Part shown: positions 62,160 through 64,000 of the stretch, one piece after another
Layout: the number at the start of each line of letters is the position of its first letter
Position numbering within the stretch: the stretch's first letter is position 1
Origin: Fasciolopsis buskii
Lineage: Eukaryota > Platyhelminthes > Trematoda > Plagiorchiida > Fasciolidae
NCBI GenBank assembly: GCA_008360955.1
Contig: LUCM01010011.1
Coordinates: 70,387-134,386 of the forward strand
Reading direction: 5' to 3'
DNA length: 64,000 bases
Notes under the pieces: model-generated
Database searches by the model: none
The model's input: only the letters and a program-made list of their open reading frames with translations
Told to the model about the DNA's origin: nothing
Made by a program: the position numbers and the translations under genes

Positions 62160-62650
62160 GTCATGGTCGTGGTACCGGTCCAGAGTAGGCCTTTTTATTG
62201 GAGGGTACACCTTGCATACTTGCCCAGTCAAGCGCTCTACAAAGCGGCAGATTCATTCCAGGGAGTTCATGTCTAATGGGTCGGTTTATACACCTCTTCC
62301 AGAAAACTACACCGGATTAGTAGAACACGGCAATGGGGAAACGGCCTTATTTGGTTGGCGAGCCACACTTGCCACATCAGTGCCACTAGCGGTCTGTTGT
62401 GTTAATATTTGGGGAGGTCGTTTGCCAAGGGAAAATCCACCACGCCCTCGACGCTGTTGCTGCTTGTCCTCGGCCGCCTAGTTGGTGGGCTTGGGTCTAC
62501 CTTATTCACGGCTAACCACCTGTATGGTGGCTGTTTCCTTATCTGCAACCTAGGGACGCGGTTAGTACCATGCAACTCTGATTGATCTGTTTTGTTAACT
62601 GCACATTTCGCCACCAACCTCGAAGAAGAACGGAAATAACCCATCTGATT
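62160..62650 (-). repeat. GC-rich repeat-like segment
   Basis: A - strand frame of 80 codons (RLQIRKQPPYRWLAVNKVDP ... TRRPRTSSNSVEGVVDF) spans this GC-richer segment. The proline/arginine texture suggests a transposable-element leader. The family is not established. Confidence 0.35.
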
Positions 62651-62777
62651 CAGCTGCCTTATGATTTTTAGAAATTCTCTCTCTGGCGCTCTCTACTTCT
62701 GATACACGACCAACGTCTAAATACGGCTTCACTTATAGGCATAAATGGAATTCAAATCCTTAGTGGGCCAACTAAAG

Positions 62778-63234
62778 TACTTTCAAGATGTCCGGACCAA
62801 ACGACGTAAGGAGTGTATCGAAAAATCGATGCGCCATGTATTGGTTTTTATTGTGAATGATATAATATTAATAACACAGCGTTGTTGGTAGATGTAATGC
62901 GCCAACGTTTCGACTACCGTGGGTAGTCTTTCTCAAGGCAAGCCCTAACATCATTAAGAAATAAGCATACCAAAGGTCACCGCGCTAGTTGACCCCACCA
63001 CCACGGTGACGCATGACGTGGAAGACAACTAATCACTCACCTGACCCACATTTCAAAGCACACACATACACGAACACAACTAAACATCAGTTGGCATGTG
63101 AACGTTCCCTCAGTCATTTGATTGTAAAACTTGCCTTGAGAAAGACTACCCACGGTAGTCGAAACGTTGGCGCATTACATCTACCAACAACGCTGTGTTA
63201 TTAATATTATATCATTCACAATACTTTCAAGATG
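62778..63234. mobile_element. Inverted 92-bp arm insertion with 13-bp TSD
   Basis: TACTTTCAAGATG occurs at 62778-62790 and 63222-63234. Between them, 62851-62942 and 63130-63221 are identical reverse complements of 92 bp. Each arm carries the stem-loop GACTACC-CAC-GGTAGTC, flanked by CTTGAGAAA and GAAACGTT (- strand at 62904-62937, + strand at 63135-63168). A 187-bp non-palindromic centre separates the arms, and the left arm is preceded by 60 bp of other sequence. No protein is encoded. The arm is the same unit as the single insertion at 35762-35877. Confidence 0.8.
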
Positions 63235-63289
63235 CTCTGTCAAAGCAGCCAAGAATGAATCAAGCCGTCTGAATGCTTGACCTTCTTGT

Positions 63290-63940
63290 TTATAGCTCAT
63301 TTCCGTGAACCCGTAGCCCTAAGAGATCGGTAAAAGCTATGACTATTTCCGATAGCACCAGCGTTTTCCATTTCCTTACATTTTCCTGTTCACCCCCCCC
63401 GGTCAGTTGGATTTCCGGGGACTTACGTGTCCGCAGTATCCGGGAGGGACGGATGAGTGAGCAAACGACAAAGCAGCTGAGGCTGAGGACATCCAACGAG
63501 TATGAGAATTCCATGTCATGCAGCCATGCTTGTTACCTGCGGTCGAGTGTAAGGCCTTCTTGACCTGCTCTCAAGGTCCGCTAAGATTCTCCGCATTTCA
63601 CTGCGATGATAGTCAAGTCGAGCTCAGACTGGTAGCGATATCGGCAACTGTCCAGAATAAGGCGATGAGGACAGGCAGTTTTCGTGTTGGTTCGACCACA
63701 ATCTGGGCGCCAACAAATTTGAGCTCGGAGAAAAGCATGATCTAAGTTCATGGTACAGACCAATCTGATCGACAATCACTGTCAGGTCCATACCACCGCT
63801 AACTAATGACATTGTGGTCAATCTGAGCCAAACATTATGAAGTCGGAGGACACCAGGTGAGCCGTTGTACCCTTTATCGATCAATCGGTGTTCGTCAAAA
63901 ACAAACTTAGGTGAAACGATCATCACTGGCGGTTAAGTCG
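63290..63940 (-). mobile_element. RTE-like endonuclease fragment
   Basis: On the - strand VFDEHRLID near 63895 and a KGYNGSPGVLRLHNVW block lead to LDHAFLRAQICWRPDCGRTN and TACPHRLILDSCRYRYQSEL near 63650. This is the later endonuclease and linker text of RTE-type elements. At least one frameshift is needed between the two. The fragment continues towards the right edge of the window. Confidence 0.6.
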
Positions 63941-64000
63941 ACTGGTACACGCGGGATAATTTGTTTCTGAAACCATATTGGAATTCACCGGATGCAGTCC

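Overview
The window is eukaryotic, intron-rich and moderately AT-rich, and it is dominated by decayed retroelements. The best guess is a parasitic flatworm, probably a digenean trematode. This rests on three things seen together: RTE-, CR1- and Penelope-type reverse-transcriptase relics of the kinds known from flukes, very short introns next to introns of tens of kilobases, and small exons bounded by good GT..AG sites. The species is inference; no rRNA, mitochondrial or marker gene is present. No bacterial-type operons, CRISPR arrays or phage genes were seen.

Two host genes can be supported, and they meet tail to tail near 49.5 kb. Gene A (+ strand) enters from the left edge. Its best exons are 1992-2113, 3709-3906, 21842-22081 and the terminal exon 48801-49471, with less certain small exons at 112-162 and 241-318. 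The junctions joining the last four exons are all phase 1, and two introns are about 17.9 kb and 26.7 kb. Gene B (- strand) has exons at 51471-51499, 51359-51443, 50061-50191 and 49505-49640, including a 27-nt intron. Its stop codon lies 33 bp from the stop of gene A. I recognise neither protein family.

The introns of gene A and the right third of the window are repeat territory. At 4.4-5.2 kb there is a Penelope-like endonuclease fragment inside a 323-bp identical inverted repeat with a 13-bp target-site duplication (TSD). A CR1-like element lies at about 8.0-10.9 kb. RTE-like fragments lie at 34.1-34.6, 35.6-37.6, 41.8-42.7, 56.7-58.0, 58.9-61.8 and 63.3-63.9 kb. A Penelope-like element occupies 51.9-53.7 kb (-). 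All visible polymerases are broken by frameshifts, stops or catalytic-site changes.

The most unusual feature is a short repeat carrying a hammerhead-like stem-loop. It occurs as a single copy inside an RTE element (35762-35877, 14-bp TSD) and as two identical 92-bp inverted arms (62851-62942 and 63130-63221, 13-bp TSD). Its design resembles the inverted Penelope fragment at 4.4-5.2 kb. An unusual acidic open frame with no ATG, directly behind a splice acceptor, lies at 18012-18428.

Long stretches (5.2-7.9, 10.9-14.4, 14.5-18.0, 22.1-26.1, 29.1-34.1, 37.7-41.6 and 43.4-46.0 kb) show only scattered short open frames, simple repeats and repeat debris, and are best read as intron.
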